A stretch of 64,000 nt of DNA from Otis tarda (taxonomy: Eukaryota > Chordata > Aves > Otidiformes > Otididae): positions 45,637,803 to 45,701,802 of the forward strand of contig CM048591.1 in NCBI GenBank assembly GCA_026413225.1, written 5' to 3'. Below the pieces are notes generated by a model. The model was not told the origin of the DNA, did not search any database, and saw only the letters and a list, made by a program, of their open reading frames with translations. How positions within the stretch are numbered: position 1 is the first letter of the stretch; the number at the start of each line of letters is the position of its first letter. The position numbers and the translations under genes were made by a program. Below, piece by piece: positions 12,990 through 24,760 of the stretch.

Positions 12990-14976
12990 CACCTGAAGCC
13001 TTGCAGCTGTGGGACAGGTGTGCTGCCCTCAGATCTGAGGAGGAGACAGGTTTCAAGTGAAGCAACCAGAATGACTAACTCTGAGCCACGCGGGATGACC
13101 TGGAGGAACTGGCAAGTGGCAGATCTCTGCTGCAGGGGATCGAGGCACTCACCTGCCAACCTGACCTGACCTGTTGTCCAAAGAATTTTGCTGCTTCCTG
13201 GAGGTGTGGATCCTGGAGGTTGCGGAGAGAGTGCTAAAACTTGTCCCTCCCTCTATTATTCCCTACTCTTCTCCCATATAGGCATGAGTGATAGTAGCAC
13301 TGACAACCTCAGGAGTATTGAAAGTAACTACAGAGTTCTGGGGGTGATAATCAGGGTTATGGGACCCAGATAGTGTTCCTCACAATCCCACTGGTGAGGG
13401 GAAAGGGTTGACTACATGCTAACAACTGGCTGCAGAGCTGGCATTGCCAGCTGAGTTTGATTTCTGTGACCAGAGGACCCTGTTTAGGAATCAACATCTT
13501 ATTGGGAGAGATGGGATCCACCTAAGTGGGGAAAAGGTATCTCTGCCAGCAGGATGGTTGGTCTGGTAAGAAGAGCTTTAAACTGGAAATGATGGGAAAG
13601 GGAGAGAGTTACCAGCAGCAGTGTGAAGGAGTGATGGACAGTGTCTGCATATAAAAGACTGGAGTGATGTGAGTGAAAGGGAACAAAATTCACAAGAGAA
13701 GGCTCAACGGTTTGCATATAAGCAAGGAAGTGCATACAAGACACCATTATGGGCAAACCTCCCAGACCATTTCTGGGAAATCAGCACACTGGAGTGCCTC
13801 TTTGAAGTGCCTGCACACTAATGTACACAGCATGGGGAATAAACATGAGGAATTACAGATCTGTATTCAGTTGCAGGGCTGTGATCTTGTTGGGATCATG
13901 GGGACGTGGTAGGGTGGCTTATATGACTGGAATGCTGCAATGGAAAGATTCAGTCTTTTTAGGAAGGACAGCCTGGAAAAATATGGAGGGTGATCTGCCC
14001 TTTATGTGAGAGAATAGCTGGAATGCATGAAGATCTCCTTGAGGACAGATGAGGAACCAACATAGAGTTTATCCGTAAGGATCTAGTAGACCAGCACAGA
14101 TCACACTGTAGTAGATGTCTGTTATAGGCCACCTGATCAGAAAGAACAAGTGGATGAGGCCTTCTACAGACAGCTAGAAGCAGCCTCACATTAGCAGGCC
14201 CTGGTCCTCCTGGAGGACTTCAGCCACCGGAATTTCTGCTAGATGGACAAGAAACCAGTGCATAAGAATCCAGAAGTTTGCTAGAGAAAAGAAATTAAAA
14301 CTTCCTGATGGAAATGATAGAAGAGCCAGCTAGGAGAGGTATTCTGCTGGACCTTGTACTCACAAACAGGCAAGGACTTGCTGGGGGTGTGAAGGTCAAA
14401 GGCAGACTTGACTGCAGTGACTATGAGATGGTAGAGAGGAGAGGAAGAGAGCAAAAAGCAAGATCACAACTCTGGACTTCTGGAGTCAGACTTTGTCCTC
14501 TTCAAGAATGTGCTTGAGAGCATCCCATGGGATAAAGCCTTGGAAGAAATAAGGGGCTGAGAAAGCTTGTTGATCTCTGAGGATCACCTCCTCTAAGCTC
14601 AAAAGCAATTCATGTCAGTCAGGAAAAGGCTGAGGTACTGAATGCCCTCTTTGCCACAGTCTTTAATAGCAAGACTGGCCTTCAGGTATCCCTGGTCTCA
14701 GGCTCTTTTCAGTGGTGCCCAGTAACAGAACAAGAGGCAGTGGGCACAAACTGAAACACAGGAGGTTCTTCCTTGAACATCAGGAAGCATTTTTTTACTA
14801 TGAGTGTTACTGAGTACTGACACACATTACCTAGGAAGGTGGTAAGGTCTCCATCTTTGGGAGGTATTCAAAAGCTTTCTGGACACAGTCCAGGGCCACC
14901 TACTCTAGATGACCCTGCTTGGTGTTGGACCAGATGATGCCTAGAGGTCCCTCCTGTCTTCAAACATTCTGTGACC
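12990..14976 (+). mobile_element. Degenerate CR1-like LINE: 5' region and endonuclease remnants joined to a 3' end, reverse transcriptase missing
   Basis: Translation in three frames gives broken pieces of a LINE endonuclease: CLHTNVHSMGNKHEELQICI near 13810-13870, then RRGILLDLVLTNRQGLAGGV near 14325-14390 and CSDYEMVERRGRE after it. A piece resembling the segment between endonuclease and reverse transcriptase (EKAEVLNALFATVFNSKTGL) lies near 14620-14680. The sequence then jumps to a CR1 3' UTR of the type ACTGAAACACAGGAGGTTC ... TTGGACCAGATGATGC ... ACATTCTGTGAC. The whole reverse transcriptase core is absent, so this is an internally deleted copy. The region 12990-13800 looks like the 5' part of the element (for example GGGATCCACCTAAGTGGGG). 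Its left limit is uncertain by perhaps 100 bases. Confidence 0.75.
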
Positions 14977-16630
14977 CAGGGACAGCACAAGTGGCCTGAA
15001 ACCTGCTTTGCTTCGTGTGGCTAATTCCAGCTGTAATATTGTAGCACTGCTGAAAGTTTGTTTGCACCGCCTGGGTGCAGGTTCAGTATAGCAGATTTAA
15101 TGGGAAGAGTGTTATCTACTGTGTTGCCAACTCTGACATCCTGAATATAAATCCTGACTGAATATTTCTGTAATGCAGTAGTGTTCAGGAGAACTAGACT
15201 GAAATAATATCTTAAGTAATGAGTGAATACTGCCTGACATTCATAATCATTTGCAGTTATTACAGGCTGCTTCAATAAACAGAGTAATTTGCTCTGTGCT
15301 AGAACTGTTTCCCTCTACACCTTTTGAAACCAGGCTCTCTGTTGAAACCAGTATCGCTGTTCTGTGCATCAGATCTTTGGATTAATATGTGTGAGTATTG
15401 TAAGGAAATTCAGAAGTTTGCTGTCATTTTGCACCCTTTTAGAAATGTTTCAGGCCTCTGTTGTGTACCCCTTGGAGTTGCATGGTCAGGAGGCCTGTAT
15501 AGCCCTGGATTTCCTGTTAAAGCATGACCTCTTATTTGCTATTAGCCTGGATTGCTGGAAACTGCACAGTAAATGGGCAAATGTCCTGTGTTTTACAGTA
15601 CTCCCTTCTTCCTCATTAGTACTACAGAGCTTTCCAGTAAAGGTAGCAAACAAGTGTCTAAGTGGACAGTTGATTTGATGTGCTCAGATGCTATAGCTTT
15701 TGTTAGAATTTGTTACTTTTGGTGCTAAAAGAAAAAAAAAAATACAACAGACTACTGGCTGTGTCTAAAATCCAATCTGAAATATGAGGAGCACTGACAA
15801 GTCCAGGTCAGTAGGTAAGGTAATTTTAAATGTAAAAGACTAAGTGAAGGGGAGAACAATTTCAGAGGAAATCTCTGAAGGCACTAATAAGATATCCTGG
15901 TCAGACTTTGACAGTAATTTGTTTTTGTGGTGGTGTCAACATAATTAGTTCCTTGTATTGCTTTCTGCCCCCTCAGGGAACTGATGTGGGTTAAGTTTTT
16001 TGTGGGTTATTTTTAATTCAGATCAGGTACTCAGTCTGCTTGACTGTATCTGCTGTCACAAAGGGGCTTAGGAAAGTATTTCCTCTGAAAAGAAACTCCA
16101 ACACTACCTCTGAAATAGTTCACGAAACTAGAGCCTTGCCACATTAGCAACCAGGTTGTGAACGAGTTGTAGGTTGTGTAGTTAGACCTGGCTCCTGACG
16201 TTGTGTGACCTATTTAAAACCAATGTGGCAGATACACGTGGGAAGTGCCACTGTGAACTATCAGAATAACAATTGTAATTGGCACTCCCGTAATATGGGA
16301 ATAGGAATGAATTCTGGAAAACAAAATGTCAGCCGCATTTGTGGTACTTAGAGTAGTATTTTACATACAGTCTTCTGAGAATTGTACTCCATCCCTCATG
16401 CTCTGGGCTTTCATATCTGGTAGATTGTTTTACTTCCTCTCCTCAAATGCTCACAATGAATTCTTTATGACCTATTTAAAACCCATGTAGACAAAAAAAT
16501 ACAAGAAACAAAGAACCAAAGGCAAATTAACCACTTCCTGAGCAATGATAGCTCTGAACAGAATTCACTGCTCATTCCTATAGATGCTTGGGAGGTTTAT
16601 GAAAAATAAACCCAGCAATAATGGAACCTA
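14977..16630. other. Intergenic, no recognised feature
   Basis: No transposon or gene is recognised. A 21-bp direct repeat (TGACCTATTTAAAACC core) occurs at 16206-16226 and 16468-16488 with one mismatch. Overlapping ORFs at 15.3-15.7 kb have no recognisable family. Confidence 0.55.
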
Positions 16631-16636
16631 AGTAAC

Positions 16637-17123
16637 TGTTGACGTGGAAGTCACGGACACTGCTGACGACCAATATGATCAAGCAAATGCCAATTTATTG
16701 TTAATACATCCCAGTTAATATAGCCCTTCTAATTCCGTATCATACGCAAGCTCTCTACTAATTGGTTAACTATATCATGCACGCGCTCCTAGCTAAAATA
16801 TGATTCGTTAAGTCTCTTTGTTCACACGCACGGTTCTCTCCACCTGCACCCTGCTTCACGTTCAGCCCCCAGTCACGTATGCCAGCTGTTTTCCTTCTTC
16901 TCAAGGTTGCTTCGTTTACTTTCTCACAGGAAGCTTCATTACTTTCTCACAGGCAGCCTCATTATTTTCTCACAGGTGGCTTCAGTACTTTCTTACAGGC
17001 AGCTTCAGTACTTTCACACAAGCGGCTTCAGTGATGTCCTTGAGGCCTGCTGCTCACAAACATAACAATTCCATTCGGTCTGGATTGTTCACTAAGTGCC
17101 CCTGATACTCCAGGTATCCAACA
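16637..17123 (-). mobile_element. Solo LTR, family C (ERVK-like), 487 bp
   Basis: The element starts TGTTGACGTGG and ends TATCCAACA, so it has TG...CA ends. It is flanked by a perfect 6-bp direct repeat AGTAAC (16631-16636 and 17124-17129). Six-base duplications are typical of class II (ERVK) elements. The sense strand is minus: reading that way, a TATA-like GGCTATATTAAC is followed by CAATAAATTGG close to the 3' end, as in compact LTRs. Internal 23-bp tandem repeats are listed separately. No internal viral sequence is attached. The class call from the TSD length and layout is inference. Confidence 0.85.
16908..17036. repeat. 23-bp tandem subrepeats inside the family C LTR
   Basis: About five and a half copies of a unit like CAGCTTCAGTACTTTCTCACAGG follow each other with a strict 23-base step: 16908-16930, 16931-16953, 16954-16976, 16977-16999, 17000-17022, and a partial copy after that. 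Because 23 is not a multiple of three, this is not a coding repeat. Position within the LTR puts it in U3 when read on the minus strand, where such repeats often act as enhancer arrays. Confidence 0.85.
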
Positions 17124-17129
17124 AGTAAC

Positions 17130-20100
17130 TGCTTAATGTAGGTTAAATGAGGTACTGTGATTTTAAGCTGTGTTGCTATTTCAAGTCAAGGTCAGTCCTT
17201 ATGAAACACCTTTATCAGACATGTTTTTTCCTTATTTAACCTTTTTAGCATGACTCGTCCTATATTGCACCCTTACTATTTTATTGCTTTTGTATCATGT
17301 AACTTTAAAATACACCTGTATTTAAGAAAATATGATTTTTTTAATTGCTTAATCTTTTTCATCTCTAACCTGCAATATTATCTACATTTCAAAAACAAAA
17401 CCTGACATAAAACTATTTGTTAAACAACTCCCTAGACATACGTTTTGTGTTCATTCTGACCAAAACGATAATCACGGAAGCCTGTGTCCGGATGTAGCAA
17501 CAACTGTGGCAAAATGTAATGTGCAACCAGCTAATTAGAATTTGGGTTTTGTCTGGCTATTTTTCTAGGTAAAATTTCAGCATCTGTTGGCAAATAACAA
17601 GGACTGACTAGGTAGCAGAAGTGCTGCAAGGCATGGACAGTAGAGACCGTAGGACCTGGGCGGTTTTGACAAGTATGTTGGGCACGGTACAATCACATAT
17701 GTTGTCTCTTTCTTGCAAAAAAACCCAACCTGTCTACCATCTGCTCTAGGCATGGTAGCTTAAAGTTTACATTCAGTACAGAGGGCTTTATTAACTCGCT
17801 GTTTACCAGTGGTCTATAAAAAAAAGCACGCTTCCAAACTTATATGAGCTTTGCTTTCCGAGGTTTCAGACAGATTTTTAGCCCAGAAGACTTAGCTGCC
17901 TCTTCTTATTTGTGTCATTTCAAGATACAAATTAGCAAGCTGTCTTTCAATAAATCTTTATATTAAGAAGTTGAACAGTCTGAGCAGAAGGAAGGAAATT
18001 TATCCTGAATCTCTGTGGTCTTTTCTTTGCAGGAAAGATATTTCTGTTTTAATTTTACAGCAAACTGTACCTGTACATAGAAAGTGTGGCAACTGTGCCT
18101 GTTGGCAGAAATTTTCATGACTTAGTACAGTTCTTCTGTCTTTTGTAATGTGAATAGGACATTTACTACTGCAGCCTTGTCACACACACAGATGGAGTAT
18201 GGAGAGTGCTAAGAGTGAGTACAGGAGGATGCAGATGCAGACTGCTCCTAGTTTGTAGGAAACATGGGGGTGCATAGAGGCTGAATGTAAGGGCAGGTAG
18301 TGAAAGAAGTGATGTACATAGGTGGCTTCTGTGGTGACAAGAAAATTAGGTGCTGTCCTGTCTTCTGCCTCACAGCAGAGCACTGAGGGAATGACAGCTG
18401 CCTGCAGGGGAGGCTTGCTTTCTGGTCCAGTTCAGAGATTCCTAAGTGCGACATATTTAGGTACCACAAGTGGCATGAACAAAGAAGAGGCTCAAGGAGC
18501 CACAGTTGACAGCTACTGCCATGTGTAAGAGCTAGGTAGCAGCCTCCAGCCCCTTTTCCCCACTCCTACTTTGTCTCTTTCCTTGCTGTGGGAGGCTGGC
18601 TACCAGTCCCTAGCCACTGGCCCACATCCATGACGCAGTACACCCAGTAATCCTAAAATCTCTTATTTTGTCCTGCTTGTTGTGGCTCTGCAACATGCAC
18701 TGGTAGTAGCACAGACTGGGGAGCACAAGTTGCCTGCACCATAGTTTGTTGGCATCTCATGTCCTTTCGTTGTCTTTCCTGGCTGGAGAAAAGACGTATG
18801 CCCAGGACTGGCATGCAGCTGCTGAAAGTGGCTTGGGCAGTACGAATGCTAGGTGTACCACCATCTATCTTGTCCTTGGGATTTGTGTTATGGCCTAGAG
18901 GTATGCAAATTATATGTTGCATACTTTTATTATTCCTTATTTCACAACTACTTGACAGAGGCTTTGATCAAATTAATAGAAATTTGGTTTAATAAGTACA
19001 CTGTAGAACATGGAGATTTTCCTCTCCAGTATAACTGCTACTGAAGATTACTGTAATATCTAGCACTTTAATTTAAAGCCTCATCATATTCTAGATGTAG
19101 AAAGGCTTATTAAAGGGGAAGCTATCTGGCATTGGGGCGGGTCCTTTTTATTCCATGTAATTCATGTCTTGGAAAGCAGTGGCACTTTGCCAATGAAGAA
19201 GAATTCCCAAGATCTACTTTGACTTCTGAAGTTATAGCAGAAATTTTCAGGAAATTACATACACTCATATACATTAATTTCTTTTGCATTAACAAGCCTC
19301 AGGCTAGACACTTGTCTGCATTTTAATGTCTGTTCAGATTAGTTTAGTTAAAGAAAATAGCATGGATTTTATGTTCACATAAATTTTTTTTTAATCAGGT
19401 GTTTGTAGTAGCACTGTTGAAGGAAGAAGACTACAGCAGTGAGTACACTCTAGCAATGAAATTGATGGAAAGGGATTATTTGGCAACACAAATAAGTTTA
19501 AGATAGATGAAACATCCATCACTGTGAAACAGATTATCAAATGCACAGTATGGGTGGATAGGCAGGTTTTTTTTTCCCCTTAGAATTTTTATACAAAAAA
19601 ACCCCAAAACTGAAAAGTAAGTGTAAATTCACAGTATCATGCCTACATTGCATGCAACCAATCAGATGATTTTGAACCGTTCTGGAGCTGGACAAGTATT
19701 TCACTTTCGCTCTAGCTTGTGTGTTTGCTACTACTGTTTCTTTCAAGTCTGTGAGGCAATATCTTTAGACTCATAAGATGTGAATACCCTGCAGACTGTA
19801 GGTTCCTCCTGGGTTCATAGAGACTATAACTCCTAATGTAAGTACCCTGTGACTGATTTCTAGCAAAACTGTCTTACAGACACCACTGCCCCACAAATGG
19901 TATCCTCTGTGCTTTCTTGCATAAGTGGAGTGTCTCACACTGTTGAAGCCACCTTTTGTTAGAATACTGGAAGTACCAGTCTTGGTGACTTTTCTTCCAT
20001 GGAGTTTTTAAAGCTTGCTGATTTAACTCAAATTTGCGACTTGCTTTTAAAAATATGAGCAACCCCCTGCTCCACCTTCCCCCCATGCTTGTTATATGGA

Positions 20101-21944
20101 TAGTTTTGCAGAAATTATAGCATGATAGCAAAAAGACAGGGAAGTACAGTGTGCTAATTACTATAGCTTTAATGTAGTATAGAATATAGCATGACTTATG
20201 GCATGGGTGTATAAATTTCACAAGGTTATCATATTGCTTTTTTTTTTTTAAAAAAAAAGTTAGTATTTTCTTTGTTTCAACATGCCTTTTAGAACAGGTC
20301 TATTTTCTTTTTTTTTTTTTTTTGGATAAGTTTATAGATGTTTTCAGCATATTTTTAGCTGTTTTAGAAATCTATTCTTTTTTTTCCTGCCATTTGTGAT
20401 GTTGAAAATGTATTTCTTTCTCATAAAAGAAATTGTAATTTAATATTATTAATATATAATCAATACATTAATATATTTGCTGAAGAGTTCTGCAGTTATC
20501 AAAAGAAAGCAGTCAGACTTAGAAGGGTGGCTAATGGCAGAAAAAGTCCTCTATTTATCTAAGTCAACTACTGCTGTTTCCTACTTTGGCTGGCTGTTGG
20601 AAGTGTTTTTCTTTTTAGTGCTTTTTTTAAAGTAGCAAGGGTGTTAATGCCAAATGCCAAATGATTTGCATTTTTTTTTTTAAATTCTCAGAGATGCCAT
20701 CCCAGACTTAAAAGTCTTTAAGAGAATGTGCTGATGAACTTTGAACTTGATTCTCCACATCCTTCATTGTATTTCTAGACTTGATTTCTTGGCCTTAACT
20801 GAGTGTTGAAAAAGTTGACTGCTCATTGATTGTTTTGAAAGATTTGCTATTCATGGCATCTTTAACATTTTACAAGTTGCACTTGAAATACTTATAAAAT
20901 TGTCCAGTTTTATAATTTTTATATTATATAATTGTTATGCTAACATATCAGTATACATGTTTCTTAACAATATTTTGTTGTTCTGGGAAGACTGATATTT
21001 CTTACTGAAAGAATGGCTTCATCAGCCTGCCTTCTGATGGATATAACTTTTTTTCAAAATCAGTGAATGCATGTTTTCCTTGACCAAGTTGAATGTGAAA
21101 TACTATAACTTCTTGATGCAGTGACACAATTAAACAAACACAAATTCTATGGTTTTAATGTTCTTCTCTCTTGTTCTGTAGTCTTTAACAAATATTTTCA
21201 GGTTTGTTCTTTTAATATTTACTTACTGTGCTCATTATTACTACAATAACAGGTTTTCTCTTTCAACTGAAGCCAATATGTAATTTCAAGTATCCCCTGG
21301 TCATACTGTAGTGTGTTTTTTTTAGCAAAGGTTTATTTTTTACTGCACATGTTAACTTTCTGGAAAACTGAAACTGTGGTACTCTGTACAATGCCAGGCG
21401 CACAGAATATAACTTTGACAATAACTTACAGTGTGTATTTCAGATGATGAATATCCATGATTTTTGTATTAATTTGTAATTACAGAGGAAGATTTTGGAA
21501 GTAAAACATTTGTTTTCCTTTGCTCCAAGAAAAAGCAAACTGTTTTAAAAATAGAGTGAAGTGCATCTCATGTTGTCACATTTGTTTTTTTCTAGAAAAG
21601 CTTCATAGTTTTTGTGCTACAGGCAGTGTGGTGTTTGGCATGTAGTTCAGGCCTACTTCACTCACGACTAATGGTCATAACACTCTTTCTTGCAAACCGG
21701 CATGTTGCAGCTGGAAATTGCAGGAGGTCTTTTCCTTATCCTTTTCCTGAATCCATATTTTATCAGTGCTCTCAAACACTGAAGTCAAGCCTTGTATTCT
21801 GACAACTAGAAACTTCCTTCTCCCTGCTTATTTTTGTCTGGTCTGGTATTTATTTGGTCTGGTACCAAAGCTAGCCTTAAAATAGATTTTTTCCTATCAT
21901 TGTGTGTAATTCTCTAATGCATACTAGCAGCAACAACGAATATG
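17130..21944. other. Intergenic, no recognised gene
   Basis: AT-rich DNA with T tracts near 20239-20250 and 20310-20324. Short ORFs between 18.18 and 19.05 kb overlap on both strands and match nothing I know. A good-looking acceptor at 19381-19399 precedes an open stretch, but an isolated exon-like segment of this length is expected by chance. Confidence 0.55.
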
Positions 21945-22419
21945 GACCAGTTGGAGAGAGTCTAGAGGAGGGCCTAATGATGAGAGGGCTGGAGCACCCC
22001 ACCTATGAGGACTGGCTGAGAGAGAGTTGGGGCTGTTCAGCCTGGAGAAGAGAAAGCTCTGGGGAGACCTTGTAGTGGCCTTCCAGTACCTAAAGGGGGC
22101 TTATAAGAAAGATAGGGAGAAAGTCTTCAGTAGGGCCTGTTGCAATAGGACAAGGGGTAATGGTTTTAAAACAGAGGGAGATAGCTTCAGATTAGATATT
22201 AGGAAAAGATTTTTTAAGAGAATAGTAGAACACTAGAACAGGTTGCCCAGAGAGGTGGTGGATGCCCCATGCCTGGAAATGTTCAAGGCCGGGTTGGATG
22301 AGGCTCTGAGCAATCTGATCCAGTCGGGGATGTCCCTGCTTCTTGCGGGGGGGTTGGACTAGATGACCTTTGAAGGTCCCTTCCGACCCTAACCATTCTA
22401 TGATTCTATGATTCTATGA
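21945..22419 (+). mobile_element. CR1 LINE, 5'-truncated 3' end
   Basis: The copy begins at ATGGACCAGTTGGAGAG, corresponding to the C-terminal part of the reverse transcriptase ORF. It continues through [19 protein letters not shown] and [18 protein letters not shown]. It ends with the CR1 3' UTR (GGGGGGTTGGACTAGATGACC) and three octamer-type units ATTCTATG. The ORF is broken by stops near 22233 and elsewhere. It lies in the same orientation as the next copy, about 270 bases upstream of it. Confidence 0.95.
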
Positions 22420-22689
22420 CTAAGGTGGCATGTTGAGTTACATATAAATTACAGCACTGCTGTGTGCAGCAACATTAATGTTTTGCCAGGTTACTAGAAA
22501 AATGTGCTGTTTTTCTATGGCTGTCCTGCACTGGTGATTTATCATCGTTCTGTTGCTTGCTGACAACTCTATCTTCTTCTCATCATGCTGTAAATGATCG
22601 AAGAGCCACATGACTCCCATTTTAATCAATTCCTTATCTCACAGAACTTGTGCTAGTTTCCATCTTCCCAATTTCAGCTTTCCATAAGT

Positions 22690-24222
22690 ACTTCATCCAT
22701 TCATTTACAATGAAGCAAAATGAACTGGCAGATGAAGTTGCCAAGCCACTGGCCATCATATTTGAGAAGTCGTGGCGGTCTGGTGAGGTCCCCGATGACT
22801 GGAAGAGAGGGAACATAAGCCCAATTTTTTAAAAGCGTAGCAAGGAAGACCCGGGCAAATACAGGCTGGTCAGCCTCACCTCCGTGCCTGGCAAGGTCAT
22901 GGAGCAGATTCTCCTGGAAACCATGCTAAGGCACATGGAGAGCAAGGAGGTGGTTGGTGACAGCCAACATGGCTTCACCAAGGGCAGATCGTGCTGATCA
23001 ATTTGGTGGCCTTCTATAATGGGGTGACAGCATCAGTGGACAAGGGATGAGCAACGGATATCATCTACCTGTATTTGTGCAAAGCTTTTGACACTGTCCC
23101 GCACGACATCCTTCTCTCTAATCTGAAGAGGCATGGCTTTGATGGATCAACCGCTCGGTGGGTAAGGAGTTGGCTGGATGACCACACTCAGAGAGTGATG
23201 GTCAGCAGCTCAATATCTAAGTGGAGACCGGTCATGAGTGGCGTCCCTCAGGGGTCCGTGTTGGGCCCGGCCCTGTTCAATATCTTTGTCGGCGACACGG
23301 ACAGTGGGATAGAGTGCACCCTCAGCAAGTTCGCCGATGACACCAAACTGTGCGGTGCCGTTTTCATGCTGGAAGGGAGGGATACCATCCAGAGGGACCT
23401 TGACAGGCTGGAGAGGTGGGCTCGTGCCAACCTCATGAAGTTCAACCAGGCCAAGTGTAAGGTCCTGCACCTGGGTCCTGGCAACCCCAGGCACAAATAC
23501 AGGCTGGGCAGAGAATGGATTGAGAGCAGCCCTGAGGAGAAGGACTTGGGAGTGCTGGTGGACGAGAAGCGCAACATGAGCAGGCAATGCGCCCTTGCGG
23601 CCCAGAAGGCCAACTGCATCCTGGGTTGCATCAAAAGCAGCATAGCCAGCAGGTCGAGGGAGGTGATTCTCCCTTTCTACTCCGCCTGGTGAGACCCCAC
23701 CTGGAGTACTGTGTCCAGTTCTGGAGCCCCCAACACAAGAAGGACATGGACCAGTTGGAGAAGGTCCAGAGGAGGGCCACAAAGATGATCAGAAGGCTGG
23801 AGCACCTTTCCTATGAGGACAGGCTGAGAGAGTTGGGGCTGTTCAGCCTGGAGAAGAGGAGGCTCTGGGGAGACCTGATAGCAGTCTTCCAGTACCTCAA
23901 GGGGGCCTACAGGAAAGATGGGGAGAGGCTGTTCAGTAGGGCCTGTTGTGATAGGACAAGGGGTAATGGTTTTAAAATAGAGGGAGGTATATTTAGACTG
24001 GATATCAGGAAAAAAATTTTTACACTGAGGGTTGTAAAGCACAGAAACAGGTTGCCCAGACAGGTGGTGGATGCCCCATCCCTGGAAACATTCAAGGCCA
24101 GGCTGGATGTGGCTCTGAGCAACCTGATCTAGTCGGTGATGTCCCTGCTCCTTGCAGGGGGGTTGGACTAGATGACCTTTGAAGGTCCCTTCCAACCCTA
24201 ACCATTCTATGATTCTATGATT
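22690..24222 (+). mobile_element. CR1 LINE, 5'-truncated, most of the reverse transcriptase ORF present
   Basis: This is the longest LINE copy. It starts inside the reverse transcriptase at [19 protein letters not shown], then [17 protein letters not shown], interrupted by a stop near 22830. It runs through [20 protein letters not shown] and loses frame near 22990-23075. The main open stretch is 23075-23692, with block [11 protein letters not shown], block [18 protein letters not shown] and the catalytic block C FADDTKL (GAT GAC at 23336-23341). A frame change near 23687 moves the ORF to 23698-24132, with [19 protein letters not shown] and the C-terminal end. The 3' UTR ends in ATTCTATGATTCTATGATT. 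CR1 enzymes copy their own RNA at a nicked target. Here stops and frameshifts rule out activity. Confidence 0.96.
23075..24132 (+). pseudogene. CR1 reverse transcriptase ORF fragment, frameshifted
   Basis: Two overlapping frames cover the palm, thumb and C-terminal region of CR1 ORF2. The catalytic aspartate pair is kept (FADD). The first frame ends at TGA 23690-23692, right where the homologous protein would continue in the +1 frame with VRPHLEYC, so a one-base loss near 23687 is the simplest explanation. Upstream stops and loss of the endonuclease make it non-functional. Confidence 0.9.
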
Positions 24223-24760
24223 TTGAAGGAGCTCATTTTGTTTTAGGGAAATTTTTATGAAAAATAGGGATACTATTGCAATGATTCTTGAAATATTGTT
24301 AATGTTAGTATGTTCTTCTCATGAAATATTTTATCTTAAAAACAGATTATATTGTTAAAATGTTTTGAATTATAATCAAAGGTAAGTCCTTGTGCTTGTT
24401 TATAATTCTGTACGGAGCATATGGTAATTTTAAATGTTTCTCAAACTTTAAACATATGGCTTCTCCCACTCTCAAAACAGAAAAAAAAAGTCAAAATGAA
24501 ACTACTTATAATTCTTTTTAATAAATTTTATTTATTTTGTATGAGGTCAAAGAGACACATCGTTATTTCATTTGTCTGATTGAATTGTCCTGTAAAATTT
24601 TCAAACACACTTTTCTGCAGGGAAGTAAAAATGAGAAGGAAGAGGAAAAAGTATTTTCAAGATTTTCCAGAGAATATTTTAATCAGACAACATAAAAAAT
24701 AGGGAGGAAATATTAAAGTAAGTGGACGGTGCAAAAAATAATATTAAATCACAGAATCAG
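24223..24760. other. Intergenic, no recognised feature
   Basis: AT-rich sequence between a CR1 and a solo LTR. A short acagaatcag at 24751-24760 resembles a CR1 tail but is too short to call. Confidence 0.55.

Noticed and set aside
16818..17105. 95-codon ORF with repeated Phe/Ser phrases
   Set aside because: It is a frame through the 23-bp tandem repeat of a solo LTR; the step is not a multiple of three.
19381..19510. Acceptor followed by an open stretch (VFVVALLKEEDYSSEYTLAM) and an internal gtgagt donor
   Set aside because: A single isolated exon-like segment; the donor-compatible frame is different from the long open frame, and chance is likely.
23210..24195. Minus-strand ORFs up to 190 codons
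   Set aside because: They are antisense shadows of the CR1 reverse transcriptase.
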